64,000 nt of DNA from Bemisia tabaci (GCF_918797505.1 NC_092798.1:3113501-3177500); one strand, 5' to 3'; shown: positions 33,515-45,252, numbered from the stretch's first letter. Program-made: numbers and translations. The notes: generated from the letters alone by a model not told the origin.

Positions 33515-34075
33515 GTCTATATGTGACATTTCCAGTCTATACAAACTACGTTACCTCGGGATATTGACAACGGTACCATCGTAAATCTGGCAACGTGGCG
33601 ATTAAAGAACCGAATCCACGGTGTGCAATGGGACGTCGCGTCGTCCTCCTCGGTTTCATCGCGAGGAGGAAGGCGCATTTGCCTACGTCTTGAGGTTCCT
33701 CTCCCGCCGAGGACCGTCCTCGTCAAATCGTGCGCAATCACCAATCGTCTCTCATTTAATCGACCTATATTTACGTGAATTTCGGCAACGCCGCTACACT
33801 CTCCTGACTCCAAAATCCGAGGTTATTAAATTCATGGAAATCCGAGGACTTACGTTCAGGAGAGGTGCGCCCGCCGCACAGAGAAACGAGCCACCCAGCG
33901 AGGTCGCCCTTGAAATTTTTTACTCAAATTCAAAATTTGTGTCTGTGGTTCTGCATATTGCAAATTTTTAAGGGGTGTTTTGTGGAGGATATTCATAGAG
34001 AAATAGAGAGGATATAACGAGAAAAGAAATGAAATCACTTTTGGAGCACTATATTTTGTATTAACAAAGATATCA

Positions 34076-34281
34076 GTAACAAGATGCAGAAATGGTGCTG
34101 GATCCACACCATTTCGCGGGGAAAACAAAGCCAAGAAATTCCAAAAATTAAAATTTGAGTCAAAATTAATATTTGACTCTATTCTGTGTAATTTTGACTC
34201 TAATTTTAATTTTTGGAATTTCTTGGCTTTGATTTCCCCGCGAAACGGTGTGGACCCAGCACCATTTCTCCACCTTGTTAC
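34076..34281. mobile_element. Hairpin MITE gtaacaagatgcagaaatgg, 206 bp
   Basis: Arms of about 90 bp: gtaacaagatgcagaaatgg tgctgg ... ccagcaccatttctccacct tgttac, with aaagccaagaaattccaaaa and its inverse. No other copy was noticed. Confidence 0.8.
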
Positions 34282-34351
34282 ACAAAGTTCGGGCCACTTC
34301 TTAGTGTTTTTTTTTTCAAAGATATAAGCTTTCAAAGTCGCCACATCATAT

Positions 34352-34509
34352 GCCAGGCGTGTAAATCGATAATCAATACTTTCCCATTTGAAGTAATGGT
34401 AAGAAATCGATTATTACGGTGTTAGTTGCGAGCACCCCGTCTATCGATCCTTTACTATAGGTTTAAAGGGCATATCAATCGATACGTCGCAAAGCACGCC
34501 ACGCTACTG
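34352..34509. mobile_element. hAT-type MITE (CAGTGGCG family), diverged
   Basis: caggcgtgtaaatcgataat ... aagcacgccacgctactg; the centre ggtgttagttgcgagcacc is kept. Left end degenerate. Confidence 0.75.
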
Positions 34510-34630
34510 TTCCGCTCCATTTCCGACTTCATCGGCCCCTCTGATGTAAGGACGTACCTTGATTTCCATGTGAGCACTGTTATCCGTAGAATTCCATGTT
34601 TTTTGGGGGCTCATGCGGGAAATCGAGATA

Positions 34631-34793
34631 CGAGTGGCGTGGCGTGCTTTGCGATGTATGGATTGATCTGCCTTTTAAACCAACGGAAAAGGATCAATTA
34701 ACAGGGTGTTCGCAAACAACACTTTAATAATCGATTCTTTACCTTAGCTTTGAATGATAAAATCTGGACAATCGATCATTCAAGCCTCGTCAC
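34631..34793. mobile_element. hAT-type MITE (CAGTGGCG family), opposite orientation
   Basis: gagtggcgtggcgtgctttg ... tcattcaagcctcgtcactg with cagggtgttcgcaaacaaca in the centre. Confidence 0.8.
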
Positions 34794-34833
34794 TGAGAGA
34801 CACGGCAATGTAGACGTAAAGCCGTACGACATA

Positions 34834-35092
34834 TGGATCGCATTTAGCAAAAAGGAACCAGCGCGTTTACAGTGTTTTCAAAATTATGCAACTTAATGTT
34901 TTCTTTTAAAAATACTTAATATACGTACCGTTTTACAATTTACTCGATTATATTCCTTTAAAGTTATCAATTCGTTGGTGGAAAGCAAAAACCATTTGCT
35001 ATCCTGGTAGATTTTTTAGATAATTATGAATGAGCAACATTTTTACAACACTGTAATCGCACTGGTTCCTTTTTGCTAAATGTGATCCATGT
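34834..35092. mobile_element. ttggatcacgttta hairpin MITE
   Basis: tggatcgcatttagcaaaaa ggaaccagcgc ... gcactggttcctttttgcta aatgtgatcca; tacagtgtttt / aacactgta inner pair. Related to 19957-20218 and 39673-39924. Confidence 0.8.
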
Positions 35093-35172
35093 ACAGGTAG
35101 ACGAAGATTTGTCCCATTGAATCGCTCCAATGTGCGCCGAAGCCCGCATTTCGGGTGCATCGGATTCGTATC

Positions 35173-35336
35173 CAGTGGCGTGGCGTGATTTGCGATATAT
35201 CGATTGATCTGCCATTTAAACTTATGGAAAAGGATCAGTGAACAGGTTGTTCGCAGCGAACACCTTAATAATCTATTCTTTACCATAGCTTCAAGTAAGG
35301 AAATATCGATAATCGATCATTCACGCCTCGCCAGTA
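35173..35336. mobile_element. hAT-type MITE (CAGTGGCG family), 164 bp
   Basis: cagtggcgtggcgtgatttg ... tcattcacgcctcgccagta. TTCGTATC flanks it exactly (35165-35172 and 35337-35344), an 8-bp duplication. Confidence 0.88.
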
Positions 35337-35987
35337 TTCGTATCTCCGCTGAAAACTGATCACTTTCCTGGAAATCGGAGCTAAGGATTCCGAACTTTCG
35401 AAGGATGCGATGTTTGAATGATGCATCCGCGGAATTCTCCGAGTTTTCTTTGATTTTTCCAGCTCGCGGATTGAGGTTAGTGGGGTGGAGGAATATTTTC
35501 TCAAGAGCTGCTGAACAACGAGTATATTGCGTTATGTGAGAAAAATACACACTCCAAGTAAGAATTCGGTTCTGTTTTCATATCAGTCGAAAATTTAACG
35601 TCATTCAAACTGCACCGAGAAAATAAGTTTAGCCGAAGCCCAAGCACAGTGTTTTACATCAAGCGTAATATTCGGTTCCTGTTACTTGTACCTTGCCTTG
35701 AGGAAATATGCATTAGTATCAGAGACTAGGACTGTTGTTAGATCAATGGCATAATGAATGGATTCTATGTCGGATCAATATGACACGACGATACTATCTG
35801 ACCCGTTAAATTTATTTTTCCTGGAACGTAGCTCTCTTATCCTGTATTTTCTTGAAAAAATTACGTAAGGTGTCAGAGTATTAGTGAAAAACGTCACAGC
35901 AGATATACCATCGATTTTCAATATGAGATAATATTTTTGAGTAATGTGCCGCATCGAAAAAGTCTTTGTCTTTTTAAACAGTTTTAC

Positions 35988-36055
35988 CTGTTTTTAAACT
36001 GTGACTTTTTAACTTTGTAACTGTGTTTGTAACTGTGTTTGTAACTGTGCGTAGA
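35988..36055 (+). repeat. Short tandem repeat of gtaactgtgttt
   Basis: gtaactgtgttt occurs three times in a row (third copy ends gtgcg), preceded by related taaactgtgac. No longer unit seen. Confidence 0.6.
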
Positions 36056-36136
36056 AACTGTTTTTCATTTCATGATAGCCCTAATGCTCTCGGTCCAAAT
36101 AATTATGCAGGAAAGATCACTCAGCTCTCTTTCGAC

Positions 36137-36672
36137 CGACTCCTTCAATTACACCCGTTTGAAACCATTGAAACACGACAAGCAACTATTTTAACTCTCC
36201 GGAGAGCAAATTGCATACTTCCCAAACTGAAGGAGTTTTGAACGGCAGCAGTCGCAGTCGCTCAGGTCGCGCCGCGGCAATCGCGAGGACCGTTGCGTAT
36301 CCAATGTTCATGGAGATTTCGAGGTCCAGTTTGTCTTTCTTCTTTAAATTGATAGACAAAGCTATAGACAAAGGAGACAAAATGAAAATGAAGCGATCTT
36401 CTTGGTTGAAAACAGTGGTTTTCATAGGTAAAGGGAAAAATAATGGATTATGAATTACTAAAATTATGAATTGGGTCTATCAAGGGTTGCTATTAGTTAG
36501 TCTATTACTTAAATCACTCGTCCATCGTAACTGCCATTTTTCACCGATAGGATCGTTTCAGTTTCGCTCTCTGTACATAGTTCTGTCTCTAGATTATTTT
36601 AAATATCAGCTCTCCGAATTGAAGAGCACTGAATAAACTATTCGGTTCGTAAAATCTATGCATTTTTCTTGG
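36137..36672. repeat. ctccttcattta-ctccggagag repeat
   Basis: Close relative of 27284-27845: gactccttcaattacacccg, cggagagcaaattgcatact, gttttgaacggcagcagtcg, then gatagacaaagctatagaca and gggttgctattagttagtct. Confidence 0.75.
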
Positions 36673-36912
36673 AAAAATGCATTGAGATGTTTTCCCGCGA
36701 ACGGCAACATATTTCATAAATTTTGAAAATTTTCGAAGGTGTTAAAATGGACCTTTGAACATGACAAGCGATCGCGCGAGAGCCAAGTGATTTGTTGCAG
36801 TTTTACAACAATGCAATTGCAATTTGTGCATACAATGTAACCATTGAAACTTAACAAATTGAACTCATGTGCGAGAAAAAAAGCGTTTTTCGTGTACATT
36901 AATCCGCCGTTT

Positions 36913-37147
36913 CCGGAACGAAAGAACGTAACTCCATTCCAAGGTTGCAAAATTGACTGAGACTATTAAATTTTTGACGAGACTAAACTTACATAATTTT
37001 CGTCTAAAATTTGTCCAATTTTTGCATTAGATCAAAGAAAAAGAAGGAAAAAAAATTGTGAGATTTTCAGTCAGTAATTCTCACAATTCTCCCATTATAA
37101 AAGTAATCTGCTGGGCAACACTGAAATGTTGTTACGTTCTTTCGTGA
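36913..37147. mobile_element. acgaaggaacgtaact MITE
   Basis: aacgaaagaacgtaactcca ttccaaggttgcaaaattga ... tgttgttacgttctttcgtg. Beyond its end the flank gaggaaaacgaag provides the empty site for the insertion at 13990. Confidence 0.75.
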
Positions 37148-37165
37148 GGAAAACGAAGAATTGGA

Positions 37166-37275
37166 GGTATTTCTGCCAACGAAACCATGTGCATTATGAC
37201 GTGAGCCCTGTTAGGCATATATTCTTATGGACCTCAGGGCTCATGACTTAACGCACACAGTTCCATTTAGCAAAG
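37166..37275. mobile_element. cgtatttctgcc MITE, short intact form, 110 bp
   Basis: ggaggtatttctgccaacga ... ccatttagcaaagatacgtc; inner gacgtgagccctg / cagggctcatgac. Shows the uninterrupted form of the element split at 13203-13712. Confidence 0.75.
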
Positions 37276-37430
37276 ATACGTCAAATGTCATAGATTTCCA
37301 AGAGTCCCAAAATTTTCTTTATTTTTTTCCGCACTATGTCGATGGTGACGACAACGAGAAGACCCAATCAGCAGGTCGATTGTTGAATAATTTTGTTATC
37401 GAATGATCCTAATCGATTAATCCCTATCTT

Positions 37431-38135
37431 AGCAATGCTTCTTATCGATGAGGATCATTGGGTAAGGATTCAAGAATCGACCCGCTGGATTCCTGTCTTG
37501 GCATATTTAACAGGAATTCCTATTGATCCAACGAGAAATTTGTTCCGCGTATCCGAGCAATGCTGTTTATCGATGCGGATCATTGGATAAGGATTCAAGA
37601 ATCGACCCGCTGGATTCCTGTCTTGGCATATATAACAGGAATTCCTATTGATCCAACGAGAAATTTTTTCCGTGTATCCAAGCAATGCTGTTTATCGATG
37701 AGGATCATTGGACAAGGATTCAAGAATCGACCCGCTGGACTCCTGTCTTGGCATATGTAACAGGAATTCCTATTGATCGAACGAGAAATGTTTTCCGTGT
37801 ATCCAAGCAATGCTGTTTATCGATGAGGATCATTGGACAAGGATTCAAGAATCGACTCGCTGGATTCCTGTTTTGGCATATTTAACAGGAATTCCTATTG
37901 ATCCAACGAGACGTTTTGTCCGTGTATCCAAGCAATGCTGTTTATCGATGAGGATCATTGGATAAGGATTCAAGAATCGACCCGCTGGACTCCTGTCTTG
38001 GCATATTTAACAGGAATTCCTATTGATCCAACGAGAAATGTTTTCCGTGTATCCGAGCAATGCTGTTTATCGACGAGGATCATTGGACAAGGATTCAAGA
38101 ATCGACCCGGTGGATTGGCATACCTAATCGGTTTG
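37431..38135 (+). repeat. Tandem array of a 125-bp unit, 5.6 copies
   Basis: agcaatgct recurs at 37431, 37556, 37681, 37806, 37931 and 38056, exactly 125 bp apart. Each unit carries cgatgaggatcattgg, ggattcaagaatcgacccgc, cctgtcttggcatat and caggaattcctattgatcc (GGAATTCC palindrome). Few differences exist between units. The sixth stops within the unit after gaatcgaccc. Several frames stay open on both strands, which is a repeat effect and not a gene. Confidence 0.97.
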
Positions 38136-38530
38136 CTCCTCCGGTCCTGGGACGGGCTCGGGATCATGGGGACCGGAAGCCGCGCTGTGGTCCGCCTGGA
38201 AGAACAGCGTAAGTGCGCGGGGGCAAGGCGGACGGATCGGCAGTTTTGCGAGGGCGGGCGGCGGACCGGACCGGATCGGTCGCGCTATCTTAATGATATC
38301 CCTTAAAAATTGATTAATGGTCGCGCGGCCGCCGCGCCGCCTCGTTCGCTTCTTCCGTGTTATTTATCGCCGGGTATTTTCCCGACGCCCTCCGGTATTT
38401 TTACGCCCCTGTTTCAGCGCCCTCGCTTTCGCCCTTATCTCCCGTTGTCAAATTTACCGCCTCCGCGACAATTTGAAAAAGGAAAAAGCCTCGATAGAAA
38501 AAATTGATGGTTCCTTTGAGTGTCTTTTAC
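38136..38530. other. CpG-rich block adjoining the satellite array
   Basis: Very rich in CpG (gcggccgccgcgccgcctcg, ggcgggcggcggaccggacc). agaacagc|gtaagtgcg near 38208 resembles a 5' splice site, and the frame upstream is open from the last satellite unit (RSWDGLGIMGTGSRAVVRL). No domain recognised; it could be an exon end, a promoter region or simply GC-rich sequence. Confidence 0.3.
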
Positions 38531-38534
38531 GGTC

Positions 38535-38762
38535 CACTGGAAAAAAACCATTAGATCTAGAGTCCAGACTCTTGAGGACATTGACAAGAAAACATATTCT
38601 TGATTCAATCGGATCTACGCTTAAATCGAGAGCCCAGTCTCTTAATTTGAGCGGATTTTCTTTTGATTTAAGCAAAAATCTGATTGAATCAAGAGTATTT
38701 TTTCTTGTCAATGTTTTCAGGAGTCTGGACTCTAGATCCAATGTGTGTTTTTTTTTCTAGTG
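38535..38762. mobile_element. CACTGGAAAAA hairpin MITE, 228 bp
   Basis: cactggaaaaaaaccattag atctagagtccagactct ... agagtctggact-type right arm to ttttctagtg. Inner attcttgattcaatcggatc / gattgaatcaagag. Other copies at 51047-51284 and 51829-52057, and an end fragment at 52385-52434. Because the element is a palindrome, both strands translate to nearly the same peptide (LDLESRLLKTLTRK). Confidence 0.85.
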
Positions 38763-38781
38763 TCCCAGAATGGACCAGTCT

Positions 38782-39031
38782 TCCGGGCTGAGAAAAAACG
38801 CCGTATGAGTCTTTAGACGTTGCCAGATTTGCTTCATTAAAAACCGGTTTTCTTGGAAAAATGCCAACATTTTCTTTTAAAATTTTCAGACGATTTTGTT
38901 AGCAATTTCATCTAAAATATCTGACAATTTCAGGGAGGAATATTCATAACTGTCCGCAAAAATACATGTTTTATCTACAGAAATTTGGCAACTCTCGAAT
39001 TTTCATACGGCCTTCTTCCTTAGCGCGGCAG
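38782..39031. mobile_element. GCCGTGCTAAG MITE
   Basis: ctgagaaaaaacgccgtatg agtc ... ttcatacggccttcttcctt agcgcggca; inner cgttgccagattt / aaatttggcaactc. Confidence 0.8.
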
Positions 39032-39179
39032 TAGTAGACTGGGTACGAATTTATGCATTCTGATATATGTTTCTCGATGGACTACTAGACAAGATACGCG
39101 GTTCAGCATTCTGATGTATGTTTCTTTACCAAAATATTGAGTAAGATACGATTTGCACGATGAAAATTACTGAAATCAC

Positions 39180-39305
39180 CTCCTAACCAAGATATTGAAT
39201 TTTTCCTCACGCGTGAATTCAAACGTCCCGCTCATGAAAACGTAACCATATAGGTGAGTCAAATAGCATACTAAACGTTACCGTGGCAGTCTCTGCAATA
39301 CGAAA
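39180..39305. repeat. Dispersed repeat with cgcgtgaattcaa, copy 2
   Basis: tcctaaccaagatattgaat ... cacgcgtgaattcaaacg tcccgctcatgaaaa ... gtgagtcaaatagcatac ... gcagtctctgc; see 26995-27110. Confidence 0.55.
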
Positions 39306-39672
39306 ATATAGCAACCTTAATCTTGAGGCTTCGGCTCAGATATAGAAAATTGTTTACACTTTGAACGATAAGAGTGGGGAAGGAACCATGCTCGATTGAG
39401 AAGCCTGCCAAACCCGCTATACAGTACGCGATTGGACTCACGCAGAGTATTGCGTTTCTTGTGACCGGGCTTTCCCGTAACCAATGTAAAATAAATACGT
39501 TAATATCTTAGTTAGGAGTTGATTTCAAAAATTTTCGGTGCAAGAAATGTGTTTTACGTGAAATTCTGGATAGGAAATGTGCATCAGAATACTTAAATTC
39601 GTACTTTTTCTGGCTGTCCATTAAAATTTCTCGTTAAATGTGACTCACGGATCGGAAATTACTTACACCAAC

Positions 39673-39924
39673 TGGATTGCATTTTGCAAAAAGGAACCAC
39701 TAGCATTGCTAAGATTGTGCAACTTCTTTTGTCTTGGAGGAAAAACCCGATTATCCCTCAATAGTTTCTATTTTACTTGCTAAAAACTGTAAATTTAAGA
39801 CACAAATTACCATCTAAATTTCATAGTTTTTCACAATTTCCGCAATTTTATTGCAAAGGATGAAGTTGCACAATCTTAGCATCATTGCAATGCTAGTGGT
39901 TCCTTTTTGCAAAATGCAATCCAA
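39673..39924. mobile_element. ttggatcacgttta hairpin MITE
   Basis: tggattgcattttgcaaaaa ggaaccactagcattgctaa ... ttgcaatgctagtggttcct ttttgcaaaatgcaatcca; tgtgcaactt inner pair. Confidence 0.82.
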
Positions 39925-39929
39925 CTCAT

Positions 39930-40045
39930 AATAAAGATATTTAATGATTGTTGACGTGTAAATTTAAACCTCCCGCTCATGAAAAAAGAAAAGTCTACGT
40001 GAGTCCGAGTCCATACTAAACGGCGTCGCGACAGTCTCTGCCGAC
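39930..40045. repeat. Dispersed repeat with cgtgtaaatttaaa, copy 3
   Basis: gttgacgtgtaaatttaaac ctcccgctcatgaaaaaag ... gtgagtccgag ... gacagtctctgc; see 26995-27110. Confidence 0.5.
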
Positions 40046-40141
40046 TTTCAGCTGTTAGAAAAACCACAGCGAATGCATCGCAGAATTCGCTATTTCTTTG
40101 AATAATCACATCAAGATCCAACATTCGACACCGAATAGAGC

Positions 40142-40304
40142 TCCAGTGGCGTTGCGTGCCTTGCGATGTTTCGATTGATCTGCCATTTAAACCTACGGAA
40201 AATGATCGATAAAAAGGGTGTTCGAAACGGAGACGTCAATAATAGATTCTTACCATAACTTCAAATGGGGAAATATCGATAATCGATTATTCCTGCCTTT
40301 CCTC
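40142..40304. mobile_element. hAT-type MITE (CAGTGGCG family)
   Basis: cagtggcgttgcgtgccttg cgatg ... cgataatcgattattcctgc. Right end decayed (ctttcctctg). Followed 16 bp later by the next element. Confidence 0.8.
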
Positions 40305-40320
40305 TGTAAAACTCTTAGAG

Positions 40321-40664
40321 GTGTCGTCAGCTAAGTTGACGGTTGTTTACTTCCGGTTTGCAGGCGTTTTCGCGTCACTACTATCCACATGAAAACATCT
40401 GGCTCTCTCAGAGGCAAGAGCACAAGCTTAGATAAGTTTTTTAGTACTTTCAAACCTTGTAACACTTTAATTTTTAGCCACACAGAAATCACAACCACAA
40501 AAAAGTCGCAAATCATAACTGATAAGTAGTTTTTTTTACGAAACGATCATGAGACTGGTGTTTTCGATGTGGATAGTAGCAAACGCCGCTTTATTCAGAG
40601 GCTCAAATTCGTCGTTGGCGCTTGCAAACCGAAAGTAAACAACCGTCAACTTAGCTGACGACAC
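40321..40664. mobile_element. gtgtcgtcagctaagttgac MITE, 344 bp
   Basis: Terminal inverted repeats of about 46 bp: gtgtcgtcagctaagttgac ggttgtttac ... gtaaacaaccgtcaacttag ctgacgacac. Subterminal match tactatccacatgaaaac / gttttcgatgtggatagta. No other copy seen. Confidence 0.85.
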
Positions 40665-41524
40665 TCTATTGGTTTTTTGAACCGACGCGACGAAGTCTCA
40701 TTCAAAAGTGCGACTTCATTACTACAAACGTCACTGTCATGACTCCTGTTTTGGAAGAAATTTTTGGGCCTCAATTGTACCAATATGTTCGTAGAAGACT
40801 CCTCCACGCGATGGTGCGATACTTTAATTTAGAGTTTTCTCATTTTTTTATTTGCACAGTTTGGCAGTTTCGCCGTGCATTCTTCGGGCCCGTCTAGTCG
40901 CCCCCGCGGTTTTCTCCTTGCGAAGTTGCCAAATCGAATGAAATCCCCGTACTCCACCCCACAAACCACCTTCAAAATGAATGAGTACCCAGCGAAACTC
41001 GGCACCTGCGCCTGTCAGCCAGCGCGCTGCGATAGTTCGCCAATCAATCTTTGCCGCGTCGGTCAGTGTGGATATTTGAATGGGGCCATGTACCACCGTG
41101 CTCAGGGAAAACAACGAATATACACCGAAAACCTACTGGACTTGTGCGGTTCTTGCCTGCAGCACGGCAGTGTGCTATTCCGGTGGAGGGAGACGGGGTC
41201 GCAATATTTTACATACAATACAAGGAAGAAAAGGGTCGGACAAGCGGGTCGGATATTCCAGGGCATGTCAGCCATATTGATGACGTCATAAGCTGTCGGT
41301 TAAATAGGTCTCAAGATTGCAGACGAGAATCTTCCTTGATGCAAATCCAATGTAATGACGAGAGAAATGAAAGTGGTAAGTTTTGCTGGAGGATATGGTT
41401 GGTGCAGGGATGATTTCCATCCAAATTTACGTCATTTTTAGCGATATGGAGACTTTTGACTGAGAAAATCGACCCTTAGACCCTTTTCAAGTCGGCCCAA
41501 AACCGAATTGTGGTTGCTCTTAGA
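40665..41524. other. No gene assigned; open frames at 40875-41413
   Basis: GC-richer stretch with overlapping frames (up to 138 codons) that have several cysteines (GTCACQPARC, LCGSC) but no domain I recognise. Confidence 0.2.
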
Positions 41525-41672
41525 ACCAGTGGTGAGGCGTGAATGATCGATTATCGATAGTTCCCCATTTGAAGCTGTGATAAAAAATCGGTTAATAAGG
41601 TGTTTGTCGCAAACACCCTGGTTATTGACCCTTTTCCATGGGTTTAAATGAAAGATCAATTGATATATCGCG
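41525..41672. mobile_element. hAT-type MITE (CAGTGGCG family), right end missing
   Basis: ccagtggtgaggcgtgaatg atcg ... aaagatcaattgatatatcg cgag, then the match stops. Confidence 0.75.
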
Positions 41673-42762
41673 AGATTTTTCTCTTCAAGAACCCTTTTTG
41701 ATTGTGGAGGCGGATAAATGAGGCTTCAAAAGCCCTTCAAAAACATTAGGGAGAGCATTAGTTTACACAACTATAAAAAAATTCAATTTGAATCTAAAGA
41801 AACTTCCCACACCCGTTGAATATTTCAGATAAAATAATTTCAGTCTGCTCGGAAGTAATTCAAACTGTGATTAGGTAATTCAATTAAAATCATCTAACTG
41901 TTCTACAAGGAATCCCTGTGGATTTTAAAATGCATTTTGAACTGGGAGATATTAAATGGGGTATGTCTCTGAGCGTTGCGAGCTTGGAACAAAGTTCAAC
42001 GGAATAACTTAGGAGACGATTCCATGTAAGGTTTCGAACTGATGAGCCACGATGATAACCAAAAAACACTAGTTTCTAGTTTCAGAAAATATTACGGAAG
42101 ATCTTGGTCCATAACCACCTTGCATACTTTAAAATCTTACAATACCTCTTATTTTCATTCAATTTCAATTTTTTAGTGTAACATCATTCCAACTTGCCAC
42201 AGAATCCCATTTTTGAAATTCTGCTTACTTTGACTCGAATTCCTCGCAATTTCGTCAGTTTTGATGCAAGGAAAGGGCCTCTTTATCAATAACTTTTTGT
42301 CACGATAGAAACCTCAGAAGACTCAAACTTCTCCAAAAGAGGAAGATTTTTAAGGGACGACTATTAAGATCAACACGGCCCGTGTCCTTAGAAATGTACG
42401 AAGCGAAAGTGGATTTGCAATTGAAAAACATTAAATAAAAATCTGAATCTCATCGAATAAAGTGACTAATCTTTTCAAAAGCCTCCAACGTTTGAAACTG
42501 TGCGAGAAGCCAGGAGAATAAAGCTCAAAGTGCCACCCGAGCAAATAAAAATCAATAGAGCAACTATTCGTGCTCCAGGGTAGTGCTGATTGTCTACACG
42601 CTTAATTGCAGGCGTTTTGCACGGGCACGGATTTTCTTCGGTGAGGAAGATCGGATACTATGATTTTCCGAGAAAGTGAAGATCCGTGAACGGTCATTGG
42701 ACGGAATGTTCCGAATGGCTTTCCAAAGTAAGTGAGGTACCAGAGAGGGTGTGCACATATAT
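41673..42762. other. No feature supported
   Basis: AT-rich sequence without a recognisable gene or repeat. Confidence 0.4.
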
Positions 42763-43170
42763 GACCTTCCGGCCAAAGTATCATAAAAGCCACCTTTTCA
42801 ACTTTTCAGGAGACACAAAAAACTGATTTATGACCACCTCAGATGGAGTTTCGGCTTGAAACTTGAAATACCGATCCAGCACAACTTCTTGCCTCGAATT
42901 TTAAAAAAGTGTCAGTAAAAAACATTTTTTTTCTTTGAAATTTGACGCCTGTGATGCCGAATACCAAATTGGCGTTAGTGATACTCATCTCCCAAGTGGC
43001 GCGTGTGATGCGAGTACATCAACTTTAATCGATTTTTATTCATATTCCTACATTTTTGTTCTAAAAAAGATTATTATTTTTGTATGTGAATGCATCTCAT
43101 AATTTCGATACTATTCATAACTCAATTTCGGTAAAAATGGTGCTTGTGATACTTTGACCAGAAGGTGACG
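42763..43170. mobile_element. cgtcaccttcc-type foldback, diverged
   Basis: gaccttccggccaaagtatc ataaaagccacc at the left pairs with ggtgcttgtgatactttgac cagaaggtgac at the right. Related to 12317-12569. ATAT lies on both sides. Confidence 0.65.
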
Positions 43171-43229
43171 ATATGCGTTTTTCTGTCAAAGTTTCCGGTG
43201 AAGTAAATCGTAACCTAGGATGAAGTTCT

Positions 43230-43735
43230 TGCATGTGATAGGGGTTTGCATTTTAAGTCTTTATCTCATGGTAAATTTGGTGGAGAACATGATAGTTCCA
43301 CTGATATTCACTACAAAAAAAAAAATCAAAAGCTAAAAAAAAGGTTTCATAATTCTGGCCGTAATGGAACATCACAAATGAAATGGAATATCACACCCTG
43401 CCCTGAGAGTCTACCTATATAATATCTAGTCAAACTCTCCATGCTCAGATAGGGAGAAAATACATTAACAGGGTTGCCATTTTTTAAGGGGCTTCAAGAG
43501 TGGAACCACGACAACCCTGCGAATGTATTTGATCCCTATCTGAGCAAGACGAGTTTGACTAGATAAAGAGGTGGATTCTAGGGTAGCGTGGGACATCCCC
43601 TCCATTACGGCCTCAACTTTGAGAGTTTTTTCTGAGCTTGGGAGTTTATTTCAGTGAATACAAGTGGCACCATCGTGTTTTCCGTGAAATTTTGCATAAG
43701 AAGCGGTACTTAAAACGCAAATCCCAGACACATGG
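43230..43735. mobile_element. Foldback around gggagcaaatacatt, about 500 bp
   Basis: Left and right arms pair: agataggg agaaaatacattaacagggt / ccctgcgaatgtatttgatc cctatct; gtcaaactctccatgc / gagtttgac; gtgtgata-type outer ends. Second copy at 48378-48895. Confidence 0.75.
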
Positions 43736-44474
43736 AGGAGCGCCATTCTCGGGAATGGCTCACTTAGATCCCAATTCTAAACTTCCCCATTGGGAACATG
43801 AGACACTAATCGATCTTTTTGGACACAAGCAGTAGTACATTTCGTCAATGAAAGTACGATACCGTACGCAGACCACCCTTCACTGAATAAAATATAAAAA
43901 ATGGAACATCTGACACAAAATCCGTGTACGACCTGTAAATAAAATTCGCTTATTAACAATATTCATCAAAACGTCGAACCACATCAGACCACCATTCAAC
44001 AAATAACCGGGAAAACAGAGGTGCCGAACTATGATACAGACGAGTGCTGTCCGCTTGAATAATTGAAAAAATCCACTATTTTAGCTACCGATCCGGCAAA
44101 CAACCCGCCGATCATGTCGTTGATCTTGTCACTTCTTTCATTCCGGGCGGCTTCGCGTTGGGTCGAGATTAATAGTCGCATTCGCCCCTTACGTTGCAAC
44201 ATTTAATGTAAAAATTGCCCAACATCCACATCTTTAAAATTGAATAATCGGAGAATCGGCAACCGTGCACGCCCCCTCGATTCTGGCTCTCAGTGTGTAC
44301 GCAGCGAATGATATCATTGATACCTCAAACATAACAACTTCTTAACTTGTCAGCCCCCCGCTTTGTGACGGCTGAGCAAAAACCGCATGTGTATGCTCCC
44401 CTTTACGTTGGGGATAAGGGGTTTTTGTTTAGGAGAGGGGATTTCTCGAGGGGATTTCCGGGATTCGCGTTTCG

Positions 44475-44525
44475 GCCGGTAGAGCGCGCGGTTCGCGGAG
44501 CCCAGGACACCCGGGTTAAATGAAG
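44475..44525 (+). other. tRNA-like fragment
   Basis: ggccggtagagcgcgcggtt resembles a tRNA A box and cccgggttaaatg a decayed B box. No foldable cloverleaf seen. Could be a SINE head or a tRNA pseudogene. Confidence 0.25.
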
Positions 44526-44864
44526 CGTGCGGCTACGCAATACACCGGATTATCCGAGTATAGGTTATCAGAGATTTATATTATCCGCCCCCACTTCCCA
44601 ACTGCCAACGTCGGATTTGTATTTATAACTTCCATTTTATGATCGAGTACAATGGAGAGTGGAATGGACCGCCACAGTTAGTAAGAGCCATAGGTCTGTT
44701 GCGTACAATAGATACAGGAAAATGAATATACAACTTAATCGGCCCGAAACGACAATCAAAGTCAACTTAAACGAGGGACTCAGGCTTCAAAATAAAACAT
44801 GAACTAAAAAACCGAGATGGTTCGCAGAACTCACATCAATTACAACGGGACATACAAAAAGCAG

Positions 44865-44869
<5 letters not shown>

Positions 44870-44907
<38 letters not shown>
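44870..44907 (+). repeat. Run of 38 A
   Basis: Probably the poly(A) tail of an inserted retroposon whose body lies to the left (44680-44869). Body not identified. Confidence 0.7.
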
Positions 44908-44908
<1 letters not shown>

Positions 44909-44984
44909 AGACTAATACGGAATCTCACCGCTGTTATTGTGAGACTTGTCTGGTCGAAAACCCCCATGCCCAAAATCCCATGAT

Positions 44985-45070
44985 GTCTAAGGACAATAAA
45001 TACTGTCTATCGATGGCTGTAGGTTCCAACGGAATATAAGCCACTAAACCAGCAAAAAAAAAAAAAAAAA
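44985..45070 (+). mobile_element. SINE 3' end with A tail
   Basis: gatgtctaaggacaataaat ... ccaacggaatataagccact aaaccagc followed by A19. Matches the 3' end of the SINE at 30021-30266. Confidence 0.6.
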
Positions 45071-45071
45071 A

Positions 45072-45252
45072 ACTTTCATAAACATTGGACGCACAACAGT
45101 TTGTTCTATCGATTGCCGAGGCGCGCCATGAGTGACTGTTGCCGTCCAAAACGCCTTCAATTTGAAAAGGATGCAATTTGCTCTCCGGAGAGTTAAAATA
45201 GTTGCTTGTAACTTTCAATGCTTTCGAACGGGTGTAAATGAAGGAGTCGGTC
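45072..45252 (-). repeat. ctccttcattta-ctccggagag repeat, minus orientation, 5' part
   Basis: Inverse of the family start: ccgactccttcatttacacc ... agcaactattttaactctcc ggagagcaaattgcatcc. Directly after the SINE tail. Confidence 0.7.

Noticed and set aside
37393..38167. Repeated open frames on both strands
   Set aside because: Translation of the 125-bp satellite; the frame shifts each unit because 125 is not a multiple of 3.
38535..38762. Protein frames LDLESRLLKTLTRK on both strands
   Set aside because: Palindromic MITE read in both directions.
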